Source: SAR202 cluster bacterium (GTDB taxonomy: Bacteria > Chloroflexota > Dehalococcoidia > UBA6926 > VFHL01). From it: a stretch of DNA of 64,000 nt. The stretch is from positions 53,052 through 117,051 of the forward strand of contig VFHL01000007.1 in assembly GCA_009392005.1 (NCBI GenBank). The letters are read 5' to 3'. A model generated the notes under the pieces. The model was given only the letters and a program-made list of their open reading frames with translations, did no database searches and had not been told where the DNA came from. A program made the position numbers and the translations under genes. Below are positions 47,547 to 55,723 of the stretch, piece by piece; positions within the stretch are counted from its first letter, which is position 1; each line of letters begins with the position of its first letter.

Positions 47547-48791
47547 ATGATCCGTGTTTTGCACACAGCTGATATTCATATTGGCGTTGAAAATTATAGT
47601 CGCACTGACCCAACTACGGGTCTTCCGACGCGGCTTCTTGACTTCTTGAATGTGCTTGATGAGGCCGTCGATTTCGCTTTGGCCAATGACATCGATCTTT
47701 TTATCGTAGCAGGCGACGCATATAAATCCCGAGACCCATCCCAAACACACCAAAGAGAACTTGCGAAACGTATTATTCGGCTTACAGAAAACAATGTATC
47801 AGTATTTCTACTCGTCGGGAATCATGACCTACCAAACGCCGTCGGCCGTGCAACATCGCTTGAAATATTCCCGACGCTTGCAGTCCCTAAAACAATGATT
47901 GGAAACTCACTTGAAAGTTACCCTGTTGAAACAAAGAATGGGCCAATACAAATTGTAGCAGTCCCATGGGTACGCCGAGCAAACCTCCTTACGGGTGCCG
48001 AAACACGTGGATTATCATTCGAGCAAATTAATCAGAAAATTCAAGACCTATTGGCACAAAGACTGCTTAACCTCGCGAAGGATCTGGATCCCGATATCCC
48101 TGCAATCCTTACCGGACACATCACAGTGGAGACGGCAACGGTCGGATCTGAACGAAGCATGATGCTTGGCACAGATTACACCCTATCTCCATCAAATCTT
48201 GCTCTCCCTGAATTTGAATATTGTGCTCTCGGGCATATTCACCGTACACAAACTTTATGGGAAGATCCGCACCTAATTTATAGTGGAAGCCTACAACGCG
48301 TTGATTTTAGTGAAGAAAACGATCCAAAAGGATTTTATGTTCTTGATATTGAACCGACGCTACCACAAGGCAAGCGGCTCCAAAATGTGCACTTCGAAGA
48401 AGTCAATGCCCGAAGATTTATCACGATCGACGTTAATCTGAAAGATTCTCTTCATGAACCAACAGCCCATGTTATAAAAACCATTGAAGAAAACTACGTT
48501 GAAAACGCAGTCGTACGTCTACGCTTACAACTCGCAGCGTCGCAAGAGAGTCTTTTGAACGAAAATGCTATCCGCAGAGCACTTGATTCATCGGCTTTTG
48601 TCGCATCAATCTCTCGAGACGTTGAGCGTCCGACACGTATCCGATTGGGCCGCGACATGACAGCAGAAACATTGTCTCCCATCCAAGCTTTGGAACTATA
48701 CCTAGATTCTCGTGAATCTTCAAATCAAGATCGAAAAGATTTGCTTGATGCCGCACGCCTCTTGATCGAAAACGAAGAGGAAAGTAGTTAG
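47547..48791 (+). CDS. sbcD: SbcD/Mre11-like metallophosphoesterase exonuclease
   Basis: 414 residues. The calcineurin-like motifs run in order: LHTADIHIG (Asp9, His11), IVAGDAYKSRD (GD), LVGNHDLPN (GNHD), GHITVET and LGHIHRTQ (GHxH). This is the SbcD/Mre11 order. A C-terminal capping domain follows. No SbcC partner lies in the window; SbcD genes normally pair with one. The role would be processing of DNA ends and hairpins, complementing recN and nurA in the same window. Confidence 0.85.
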   Translation: MIRVLHTADIHIGVENYSRTDPTTGLPTRLLDFLNVLDEAVDFALANDIDLFIVAGDAYKSRDPSQTHQRELAKRIIRLTENNVSVFLLVGNHDLPNAVGRATSLEIFPTLAVPKTMIGNSLESYPVETKNGPIQIVAVPWVRRANLLTGAETRGLSFEQINQKIQDLLAQRLLNLAKDLDPDIPAILTGHITVETATVGSERSMMLGTDYTLSPSNLALPEFEYCALGHIHRTQTLWEDPHLIYSGSLQRVDFSEENDPKGFYVLDIEPTLPQGKRLQNVHFEEVNARRFITIDVNLKDSLHEPTAHVIKTIEENYVENAVVRLRLQLAASQESLLNENAIRRALDSSAFVASISRDVERPTRIRLGRDMTAETLSPIQALELYLDSRESSNQDRKDLLDAARLLIENEEESS

Positions 48792-48847
48792 GATCGCTGT
48801 CGCAAAGACGCGAATGTTACGCACAAGCGCTGATCGTGTAACCAACG

Positions 48848-49504
48848 CTAGCGGGATCGTACGTGGTGATCAATCCCTTCGTAAGCCTCCACAAATTTCC
48901 GAATTCTTGACTCATCAAACACGTCAAATTTATCGATCCGAGTCCATGCAGTTAAAGCAATCTTGCTATCCATACCAGAATATGGCTCTAGCAAAATACG
49001 GCGGTCATCATCAAGATACCCTTGAACAATAGCTGTAAGTTGACTGACTAGCGCTTCACAACCATTAGGGCAATTATAATGAACATTCACAAAAGCATCT
49101 TCCAAATTATGAACCTGTAATTCATTCGGAATTTGCTCTTCATAAATTCCAGGAGGTGCAACACCTGCAACGTGTGGACCCGATGTTGGGGGCAATGAGT
49201 TATATGATTCATGGGCAGTATCCAAAGTCTCAATGTGCAGGTTACCTAAATCGGGGATTTTAATGCCCGGTTGTTCCTTAAAAAGTTCCGCAACGATACC
49301 CCACACGACACCGGCGAGAATTAGCACTCCGAACAAACCCAACAACACACGAATAATGATGCGCCGCCGATGGCGAGACCTTTCCGCCCTTTGGCGCTCC
49401 TCAATCGAATCTTCACGCTGCCCTTGCTTTCCTGACCGTTGCTCGCGTCGTGCTTGGCGCTTATCTTGTCTGTCTTGCCGTCTTTGAATCTGCCTTCTTG
49501 ACAT
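48848..49504 (-). CDS. DUF3105 membrane-anchored protein
   Basis: 218 residues: an extremely basic/polar N-terminal 48 residues (Arg/Gln/Glu rich), one membrane helix at 49-71, then a DUF3105-like external domain with YNSLPPTSGPHVAG, LQVHNLEDAFVNVHYNCPNGC and IALTAWTRID. DUF3105 proteins are common in Chloroflexota and actinobacteria and have no assigned function. Shine-Dalgarno gggagaat. Confidence 0.8.
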   Translation of the reverse strand: MSRRQIQRRQDRQDKRQARREQRSGKQGQREDSIEERQRAERSRHRRRIIIRVLLGLFGVLILAGVVWGIVAELFKEQPGIKIPDLGNLHIETLDTAHESYNSLPPTSGPHVAGVAPPGIYEEQIPNELQVHNLEDAFVNVHYNCPNGCEALVSQLTAIVQGYLDDDRRILLEPYSGMDSKIALTAWTRIDKFDVFDESRIRKFVEAYEGIDHHVRSR

Positions 49505-49775
49505 TATTCTCCCGATACACCCTGTAATTTAGACACTATTATTAACGTTTCCAAATAGTGTCAAACCAGTTTGTACTAGAAAAGATTTGGGGTCAAGAAC
49601 ATACAAATTAATCATCAATTTTTCATGGCCGAAGAAATAAATCATATAGAAATCCAACCTGATTGATTGCACCAAACATATACAGGCCGGTACACTAGTA
49701 TTGACAATGAATCACAACAATTCGCATGACTCTTCATTCACATCAGTATCTATTGCCTAATGGCCTTACGAAAAT

Positions 49776-50282
49776 ATGTCTGGAAATGACGAAAAAACTT
49801 TGGAATATGCAGGGTTCTTGAAACGTGCGACTGCATTTGCCACCGACTACTTGATTGTTGGGGTCGCCAGTTTACTTATGAGAATGGGAATCAACCATTT
49901 TTTTGAAGATATCCCTGCTCTTCCTCTGCATATTGCCCTTCTTTTTATCGGCGGTTGGGCATACTGGAGTTTCCAAGAAAGCTCACGGCTCCAAGCCACT
50001 TTCGGCAAACAACTGGTTAACGTCGTAGTTACTGATCTTGACGGTGATCGCCTGTCGTTCACTCGGTCATCTATACGATACCTGACAAAAGTCATCGGGC
50101 TGTATTGCTTAACATTCGGGCTGACTCCTATGGGATTAACTCCACTGGGTGGCGTCATTACAGAATTGATTGCAACCATTCTTGGAGTCGGATTTTGCAT
50201 TGGTTTCATCTTGGTGATTTTTACTCCCAAAAAGCAAGCTCTCCACGATATGTTTGCGATGGCGGTCGTGGTCAAAACTTGA
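49776..50282 (+). CDS. RDD-family membrane protein
   Basis: 168 residues: FLKRATAFATDYLIVG (RDD first helix, Arg and Asp conserved), FGKQLVNVVVTDLDGDRLSF and a final KKQALHDMFAMAVVVK. Three or so membrane helices. RDD proteins are of uncertain function, sometimes ion antiporters. Alone, 62 bp before a frameshifted membrane gene. Confidence 0.8.
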   Translation: MSGNDEKTLEYAGFLKRATAFATDYLIVGVASLLMRMGINHFFEDIPALPLHIALLFIGGWAYWSFQESSRLQATFGKQLVNVVVTDLDGDRLSFTRSSIRYLTKVIGLYCLTFGLTPMGLTPLGGVITELIATILGVGFCIGFILVIFTPKKQALHDMFAMAVVVKT

Positions 50283-50343
50283 TCACTTGGAACCATAGGC
50301 AATATAAAAACCTGTTACACAAAAAATTGTCTTAAAAAAAGTT

Positions 50344-50670
50344 ATGGCGAATCAACCACTCACCCAAAATACAAGTAACCCTTGGATTGTTTTTTTCACC
50401 GAGATTATGATTTTCTTTGGTTGGGTGTTATGTGCATGTCCATTGCCATGGTTCTACGTACTCTTATAAGCGCGCATTCATTTGCTGCAATGGGCGCAAA
50501 TCACATTAGCCAAATCGAGGTTGGTGTCATGTCCGGTCTGATTGGAGCAGGTAATACACTTATATTAGGGGGGGATTTCCCTTTTTGTGATTTTCGCTAT
50601 CTGGCAATTCATGCCGGGAATCAAATCATATCGATACAACCCGAATGAACCGTTTGAAGGGCAAACGTAG
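50344..50670 (+). pseudogene. Frameshifted small membrane protein gene
   Basis: ATG 50344 starts MANQPLTQNTSNPWIVFF, then the coherent hydrophobic sequence moves to the next frame near the T7/GGG runs at 50387-50410 (MCMSIAMVLRTLISAHSFAAM). It changes again at a run of seven G (50569-50575), after which removal of one base restores an in-frame tail ending YNPNEPFEGQT at TAG 50670. Two homopolymer indels restore one ~105-codon two-helix protein. It is either truly degraded or affected by homopolymer sequencing errors. Confidence 0.55.
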
Positions 50671-50687
50671 ATTCCCTAGCACCAATA

Positions 50688-51503
50688 TTATTCGATTGGC
50701 GTATCAGATTGACGTGACCAATCCCCGAAAGAGCCATCATAATTTCGAGCTTTGTTGTACCCCATTAACTTGAGGATCATTACCGCGTGCGCCGCACGCA
50801 TTCCACCCTGTCAGTAGGTTAAAACCTCTTTATCTGGTGTAATCCCTTTTGCTTCCAAAATGGCCCGGATTTCATTAGCAGGTTTGATCGTTTGTGTACT
50901 TTGCTCTATTAATGTACTCCACTCCAAATGAACCGCTCCCGGTATGTGACCAACACGATCTGCCGCATTACCACGGTTAATTTCACCGGTGTATTCACCT
51001 TCCAACCGCGTATCCCAGAACACTGTCCCGGAGTCATTTACGCCCTTCTTCGCATGATCCAAGCTGCAAACCAAATCGCCAACAATTTTGGGAACAAAAG
51101 AAGCTGGAGAGTGGTTTGGCTTTTCACTGGTCACATCTCGACCTTCTTGCACCCATTTATTGATTCCACCGTTCAAAACACGAACATTCTCAACCCCAAA
51201 ATACGATAACAACCACCATAGTCGAGCTGCAGGTGGTCCAGCATCGTCATAACAAACAATGATATGTTGATCTCCAATCCCTTGTGCCGCCAACATACCA
51301 GCAAAATCTGAACCATCAGTCGCTTCAACATCCCCTGGAACAGCGGAGAATTCCAAATTGATAGCACCTTCTATGTGCCCATCAACGTACTTCTCTTCTG
51401 GCCGTCCATCAATGATACGGACGTTAGCATTGGACAGATTCTCAGCTAACCAAGTAGTTTCCGCCAAAAGATCTGGATTGGCGTAACCATCAGTAGTGTT
51501 CAT
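50688..51503 (-). CDS. Sulfurtransferase with two rhodanese domains and predicted selenocysteine at the active site
   Basis: 271 codons. The open frame from ATG 51503 to an in-frame TGA (50811-50813, codon 231) is a two-domain rhodanese (first domain CYDDAGPPAARLWW). The frame continues past the TGA as QGGMRAAHAVMILKLMGY, then KARNYDGSFGDWSR, to TAA at 50688. With Sec the site reads TY-U-QGGMRA, exactly the CQGGxRA active loop. A perfect GCGTGC/GCACGC hairpin with GGC loop begins 12 nt after the TGA (50785-50799), the spacing of bacterial SECIS elements. SelB and SelD are encoded in the same window. A nonsense pseudogene would be unlikely to keep a conserved frame downstream. Rhodaneses move sulfane sulfur; a Sec form may handle selenium or peroxides. 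Confidence 0.85.
50785..50799 (-). promoter_or_regulatory. Candidate SECIS hairpin of the selenocysteine rhodanese
   Basis: Perfect 6 bp GC-rich stem GCGTGC-GGC-GCACGC. Eleven nt separate it from the TGA and the loop falls at +18 to +20, close to the apical loop position in E. coli fdhF. The loop contains GG, as bacterial SECIS elements usually do. Confidence 0.65.
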
Positions 51504-51700
51504 GACACCCCCCTCGCCATCGTGGCATTAATTCCAAATGTTGTACCTTAGAATAACATTCCTGCTTGCCTACCCACCCATCTGAGGATAATATGACCTT
51601 TGCACATCGTTGGCAGTGCTTTGCATCACATACACTAATGATGCTTTGAACCTGCATTCAGCATTATATCTCATGCCTGCACTGCTAGAAGTTATATTGT

Positions 51701-51776
51701 GGGGCTGTAGCTCAGTCGGGAGAGCACCTGCTTTGCAAGCAGGGGGTCAGGGGTTCGATTCCCCTCAGCTCCACCA
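51701..51776 (+). tRNA. tRNA-Ala (TGC), island integration target
   Basis: 76 nt: acceptor GGGGCTG pairs with CAGCTCC (one G-U). Anticodon loop TTTGCAA gives TGC. T-loop GGTTCGATTCC, discriminator A, CCA encoded. Its 3' part is duplicated exactly at 54921-54966, so the present gene is the reconstituted left junction of an integrated island. Confidence 0.96.
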
Positions 51777-51798
51777 CTTATTTCGTATCTAAAAAGCC
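51731..51798 (+). repeat. attL-like direct repeat (68 bp), within and after tRNA-Ala
   Basis: Bases 51731-51798 (anticodon loop to 22 bp past CCA) are identical to 54921-54988. The match breaks immediately on both sides. This is the signature of tyrosine-recombinase integration into a tRNA 3' end. Confidence 0.9.
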
Positions 51799-51980
51799 GT
51801 TTTACCTCTCATAAGATGATCATTTTCATTCACGTTTACGGTAGTTTTTACTGTAAATGTTAATCTGTTTCCTTTTTTCCCTTAGCTTTTTGATAGCTCA
51901 ACGCTAGTCAGAAAACGCCTAGCGTCCTGCCTTATAATAGACATAACAGATGGTCTAGAGATTGAGGGAGAGGTTGATCG

Positions 51981-53123
51981 ATGGAATGCCCAAAATGTGG
52001 ACATGCGAACGACGAAGACAGTAAATTTTGCCCCCGCTGTGGAACCCCAATGTCGTCCATAAGCGGTGATGGTAACAGCGGTTCCGATCAGCCAAGTGGT
52101 GAAACAAAACGCGCAGATCGAATGCGATACCGTATTTTATTCGCGATTCTCTCATTGTGGATTCCTCTCGTTGGAATTGTTGCCGGTCTTTATTATCTTC
52201 GTGTGCTAGGAAAACCACAGAAGCGAACAGGGTTTGCAATGCTCTTGTTTCTAATTTCAGTGATCCCGATATGGTTCATGCTGATTACCCCAACGACACC
52301 CAGCGACGATTCCGCCGCCGGGATAACTGTTACTGCGACAGCCGTGCCTACCCAAACCCCAAAGCCAGCAGCTACTCCTCAACCAACTATAAACGAGATT
52401 TTTAAAAGTAAATACGGCATCACCAATGTCACTCGTGCTAAAAGAATCTGCGAAATTTTCCTCCCAGTGGTCACTGAAGTAAGGAATGGCTTTGATAGTG
52501 ATGAACCTGTTCTCTGGTTGGCGAACAATTCCGCTCGAATCAACGAGGAATTAAGAAAAATTTACGATTTGGCAGATACGAGTCTAGCGTCGAGTCTCCG
52601 TACACCAGCGGAAGATATGTTTGCTGAATGGACACAAGGGGATCTGGAAAAATGGTCAGTTTCTGCAGTAAAAATGACGGAGATATGTGTCGATCCAGCA
52701 TGGAATGACGAGACAACAAGCCCTGCTGTAACAGGAATGCCCACGCGGACGCCAAGTACAGAGGATAACTACACCCCTCAACAAACCAGAGACGATTTAA
52801 ACGAGATTTTGAAAAGAAAATATGGCATCAATAAGGTCATCCGTGCTCAAAGGATTTGTAACATTTTCCTCCCAATGGTTGAGGAGGTATCACAAGCCCT
52901 CCTTAGTGATCAAGAAACCCTTTGGATAACCATCAATTTCTCACGAATCCATGACGAACTAAGAAAAATTGACGATTTGGCTGATACAAGCGTAGCGTCC
53001 AGCCTCCGTACACCAGCGGCAGACATGCTTTCTGGATGGACACAAGGGGATCTGGAAAAATGGTTGAGCGCTGTAGAAAAAATAACCCCCATATGCACCG
53101 AGCCTGCATGGAGTGCTTACTAA
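51981..53123 (+). CDS. Zinc-ribbon membrane protein with an internally duplicated domain
   Basis: 380 residues. An N-terminal C4 zinc ribbon (C3, C6, C17, C20) precedes two membrane helices (about 48-75 and 81-103). A Thr/Pro linker and two tandem copies of a ~110-residue domain follow. Each copy begins NEI-K-KYGI and shares ELRKI-DLADTS-ASSLRTPA-DM and WTQGDLEKW. The domain is not one I recognise; the Cys pair (RIC and CVDP/CTEP) is conserved in both copies and may form a disulfide outside the membrane. Shine-Dalgarno gggagagg. First gene of the island; a lipoprotein gene follows 15 bp later. Confidence 0.75.
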   Translation: MECPKCGHANDEDSKFCPRCGTPMSSISGDGNSGSDQPSGETKRADRMRYRILFAILSLWIPLVGIVAGLYYLRVLGKPQKRTGFAMLLFLISVIPIWFMLITPTTPSDDSAAGITVTATAVPTQTPKPAATPQPTINEIFKSKYGITNVTRAKRICEIFLPVVTEVRNGFDSDEPVLWLANNSARINEELRKIYDLADTSLASSLRTPAEDMFAEWTQGDLEKWSVSAVKMTEICVDPAWNDETTSPAVTGMPTRTPSTEDNYTPQQTRDDLNEILKRKYGINKVIRAQRICNIFLPMVEEVSQALLSDQETLWITINFSRIHDELRKIDDLADTSVASSLRTPAADMLSGWTQGDLEKWLSAVEKITPICTEPAWSAY

Positions 53124-53138
53124 CGAGATGGGAAGCTA

Positions 53139-53522
53139 ATGCGTAAAGTACTGCTGTTGGTTCTGGGATTGGTGAGCGTGGCTATCGTGTCCGCGTGTAG
53201 CCCAAGTGCGGCTTCTACACCAGTTCCCACACCAACTCCGACACATACATACGCAGAACGCGAAGTGATCAGCTTGTTAAAAGATCGCCTCAGTACCAGA
53301 ACCTATCCGCATCCTGATCAGCGACGTCTCCCAAATTTCATGGTTAATTGCCTCGCGATAACCAGAGAATACCCATTTCGAGCAACACCAATACAGGGCT
53401 TCCCCCCTCGTTGGAAAGTCGTGGTCGATATGTCTTCCAAACATGACAAAAACTATGAGTATATTTTCTATGAACGTACTGGAACATTTGAAATGACGGA
53501 AGGTTATTTCTCCGCCTGTTAA
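53139..53522 (+). CDS. Small predicted lipoprotein
   Basis: 127 residues: a signal peptide with the lipobox IVSAC (Cys20), a Thr/Pro linker and a ~90-residue domain (EVISLLKDRLSTRTYP, WKVVVDMSSKHDKNYEYIFYE). No family recognised. It shares the Thr/Pro linker style with its upstream neighbour (15 bp gap), so both may function at the cell surface as one operon. Confidence 0.7.
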   Translation: MRKVLLLVLGLVSVAIVSACSPSAASTPVPTPTPTHTYAEREVISLLKDRLSTRTYPHPDQRRLPNFMVNCLAITREYPFRATPIQGFPPRWKVVVDMSSKHDKNYEYIFYERTGTFEMTEGYFSAC

Positions 53523-53580
53523 AGGATTCAACGCTTCAAAAGGGAGCCGGTCGTCCCTTACGCATATAATTATTATTATG

Positions 53581-53625
53581 AGGGCGCGTCGGCGCTAACT
53601 TCGATCTGGAGGAGAAGTCAAAAAA
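53581..53625 (+). repeat. Dispersed repeat R2, copy 1
   Basis: AGGGCGCGTC and the following ~35 bp recur imperfectly at 57955-58000, both just after the stop of a + strand membrane or lipoprotein gene. Roughly three-quarters of bases match by eye. Confidence 0.45.
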
Positions 53626-53689
53626 CAATTGTAGGTGGCTCTGGTGTAGAGGACCACTGGGTCAGCAGTTGGACAAGAGCGATGCATTT

Positions 53690-54229
53690 TCAATACCAGA
53701 TCCTAACACCACCGTGCCAGGAGCATGTACCACGCCTACTTTGACTGTAGCTATAGGTACCGTCTTTACATAGCGCAGTGGGGCTAAGTGGTGTTCGAGT
53801 TGGAGTTGGTATGGCTGTTGGAGCGGGTGTTGGAGTAGCCGTTGGTGTAGGTGTATTGTTATAAACGGTGAGTGATCCTGCCACAACGATTAGCAGTATA
53901 AATAATCCCAAGGGCAGCCATCCGCCACCTTTCCTATGCCAGGGAGGTTCAGACGGGTTGTTAACGTGACCACCCGTATCATCAGATGTAAAGGGTGATT
54001 GCGGGCGAATAGGGGTTTTATTTGAGAGTTGCTGTTGCCGACGAGAATGCTCCCTTGCCTCTTCATCGGTTAGGTTGATTAGCCCTCGGCAAACTGGATA
54101 TCTGCTACAGCCAAGGAATTGACGACCTTTGTATTGTCCTCTGCTTGCAGTTCTTAGGATTGTGCCAGATCCACATTTGGGACACGAACGATCAATCAAC
54201 GAGCTAAACCCCCTGCTTACAAAGTCCAA
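53690..54229 (-). CDS. Topoisomerase-type zinc finger plus DUF3761-like membrane protein
   Basis: 179 residues: a C4 zinc finger of the topoisomerase I C-terminal type (SCPKCGSGTILRT through FLGCSRYPVCRG), a polar linker, one membrane helix near 104-122, a Thr/Pro linker, and a C-terminal CKDGTYSYSQSRRGTCSWHGG typical of DUF3761. The zinc finger may bind nucleic acid or protein at the membrane face; the function is unknown. The combination of cytoplasmic zinc finger and external DUF3761 echoes the zinc-ribbon gene in the same island. Confidence 0.72.
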   Translation of the reverse strand: MDFVSRGFSSLIDRSCPKCGSGTILRTASRGQYKGRQFLGCSRYPVCRGLINLTDEEAREHSRRQQQLSNKTPIRPQSPFTSDDTGGHVNNPSEPPWHRKGGGWLPLGLFILLIVVAGSLTVYNNTPTPTATPTPAPTAIPTPTRTPLSPTALCKDGTYSYSQSRRGTCSWHGGVRIWY

Positions 54230-54285
54230 AATAGACAGAAATTACACAGAGTTGATTGTCCTATAGTCGACCAATATGGTCTTTA

Positions 54286-54519
54286 TCAGTCAGTGTTGTA
54301 CCTTGTGCCCCTACGACCTGAAGGATAAATCAAAAATCCAAGACCGGACAAAACACTGACAAAACCGGCGACTTGGATAATGAAAGGGTAAGAAGTTGCC
54401 AGAAGAAAACCGATCAACCCAACTACGACCGCCTGAACCGCTAAAGCCGACCGTTCCTGACGGGCCGTGCGAATATTCATGTGACAAGCATGGTGTGTGA
54501 AGTCTTCTTTCATAGCCAT
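54286..54519 (-). CDS. Small two-helix membrane protein
   Basis: 77 residues from ATG 54519, chosen because aggaga lies just upstream; the frame is open to 54570. A His-rich polar N-terminus (MAMKEDFTHHACHMN) precedes two membrane helices. No family recognised. A palindrome TTAACATATGTTAA (54554-54567) lies 35 bp upstream and may be an operator. Confidence 0.6.
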   Translation of the reverse strand: MAMKEDFTHHACHMNIRTARQERSALAVQAVVVGLIGFLLATSYPFIIQVAGFVSVLSGLGFLIYPSGRRGTRYNTD

Positions 54520-54553
54520 GTTTATTTCTCCTGACATTATTGGTGACACGGAA

Positions 54554-54613
54554 TTAACATATGTTAACAAACATTAATGACCTGTTACCACCTACGCCGT
54601 ACCCTACGCCGAT
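54554..54613. promoter_or_regulatory. Palindrome and tandem direct repeat upstream of the small membrane gene
   Basis: A 14 bp palindrome TTAACATATGTTAA (54554-54567) is followed by two copies of CCTACGCCG (54591-54599 and 54603-54611). Such clusters mark repressor or recombinase-accessory sites near island ends; no binding protein is encoded nearby. Confidence 0.35.
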
Positions 54614-54810
54614 ACACATGTTAAACATGGTACTTTCGTATCTGGAGACAGGGGTATTGCGTAGTCATTTTGTAGCTGGGGAGATCGTTAACCGGGTATT
54701 CTGACATGCTCTTACCATTACGTGTTTCGGGTTACGATTTACGTACAGTATCGAGTGATGCTTTAATTAGGTCGCTAGGTCGGGTGCGTCATCGATTAAT
54801 CTTGTGGGGC

Positions 54811-54872
54811 AGTTTGTAGGGCAACGCCAATTAACACGGACTTCCACGGAATGACAAAACACATACAATCAC
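54811..54872 (+). repeat. Dispersed repeat R1, copy 1
   Basis: The ~60 bp starting AGTTTGTAGGGCAAC and containing CGGAATGACAAAACA matches 57230-57291 at roughly three-quarters identity. Both copies end in a -10-like ATACAAT/ATATAAT. It may be a repeated promoter segment. Confidence 0.5.
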
Positions 54873-54920
54873 CCAACAGGCACTTACGAGGGTTTATATG
54901 TATTGATAGCTGAACAGCTT

Positions 54921-54988
54921 CTTTGCAAGCAGGGGGTCAGGGGTTCGATTCCCCTCAGCTCCACCACTTATTTCGTATCTAAAAAGCC
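54921..54988 (+). repeat. attR-like direct repeat: 3' tRNA-Ala fragment
   Basis: Exact 68 bp copy of 51731-51798. The 5' half of the tRNA is missing, so it is not a functional tRNA. It leads directly into the original terminator. Confidence 0.9.
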
Positions 54989-55018
54989 CCCTATCGTGAA
55001 TTGATGGGGGCTTCTTTT
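54984..55018 (+). terminator. Displaced tRNA-Ala terminator
   Basis: AAGCCCCC stem with ATC/GAT extension and one bulged base, loop, GGGGGCTT, then CTTTTT. Its first bases (AAAAAGCC) belong to the repeat, so it is the ancestral tRNA-Ala terminator, now 3.2 kb from the intact tRNA. Confidence 0.8.
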
Positions 55019-55093
55019 TGGGCTTGTACTGCAGTTTTTCTAAAAACGTGTCGTAATGGATTGAATCTGATATTTTTTATAGGGGTTTTCATC

Positions 55094-55474
55094 ATGGCAA
55101 ATAAGCATTGTGACTTTTGTGAAATAACAGGATCAAGGTTAATTACAGAGAATGACCTAACCTTTGCTATGCATGACCTTTATCCAGTAACAGACCTTCA
55201 TTCTTTGGTCATTCCTAAACGTCATGTCAGCGATTATTTTGATCTGTCTCAAGCGGAAATACAAAGTGTTCACGCTTTGCTTACAGATGTGAGACGCAAG
55301 ATTCAAGCCTTAGACGAATCTATTACTGGTTTCAATATAGGAGTGAATTCCGGAGAGGATGCAGGACAAACGATCTTTCATTGTCACATTCATTTGATAC
55401 CGCGTCGAAAGGGGGATACCAAAAATCCGAGGGGCGGGGTACGGGGTGTCATCCCAGAGAAGCAAAGTTATTAG
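55094..55474 (+). CDS. HIT-family hydrolase
   Basis: 126 residues from ATG 55094. A CxxC (CDFCEI) near the start, then VIPKRHVSDYFDL, and the histidine triad FHCHIHLIPRR (HxHxH). HIT proteins hydrolyse or transfer nucleoside phosphates such as Ap4A and AMP-lysine. The end GGVRGVIPEKQSY is natural for this family. A longer frame to 55001 is ignored as it runs through the terminator. Confidence 0.85.
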   Translation: MANKHCDFCEITGSRLITENDLTFAMHDLYPVTDLHSLVIPKRHVSDYFDLSQAEIQSVHALLTDVRRKIQALDESITGFNIGVNSGEDAGQTIFHCHIHLIPRRKGDTKNPRGGVRGVIPEKQSY

Positions 55475-55642
55475 ATATCACTCGAAAGAAATCAATTGGT
55501 TTAGCATACAACCGCGAAATTAGAGCCCCGACCTATATGGATTTCCACCAAATTGGTAGGAAGGGTAGAATACCAAAACTGAAAAGACCTGATCCGTGTT
55601 GAGAGATGATGGATTACATCATTCTGGGTAAGTGTGGTTAAG

Positions 55643-55723
55643 ATGCATACATATCTCCGATTATTGATTGATAGTTTGATCGAGAAACACGATGCAGATT
55701 TGGTAAAGGTTACTTTGGTATGA
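55643..55723 (+). CDS. Possible 26-residue leader ORF overlapping the HNH gene
   Basis: MHTYLRLLIDSLIEKHDADL and six more codons, ending in a TGA that overlaps the next ATG (ATGA), as in translational coupling. No strong Shine-Dalgarno, so tentative. Confidence 0.25.
   Translation: MHTYLRLLIDSLIEKHDADLVKVTLV

Larger units (their letters stand above)
51777..54920. mobile_element. tRNA-Ala-embedded genomic island without visible integrase
   Basis: The 3,190 bp unit between the repeat starts holds four genes: a zinc-ribbon/duplicated-domain protein, a lipoprotein, a zinc-finger/DUF3761 protein and a small membrane protein. No integrase, excisionase, relaxase or phage gene is seen. The tRNA's own terminator is found after the right repeat, not after the left one, so the insertion lies between. 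It could be a degraded element, one mobilised in trans, or the remnant of a larger array. Confidence 0.7.

Noticed and set aside
54921..54966. A second tRNA-Ala gene
   Set aside because: Only the 3' half from the anticodon loop is present; the 5' acceptor, D-arm and half the anticodon stem are missing.
54984..55018. Part of a CRISPR array or short tandem repeat near the island end
   Set aside because: It is a single terminator hairpin; no regularly spaced repeats were seen anywhere in the window.
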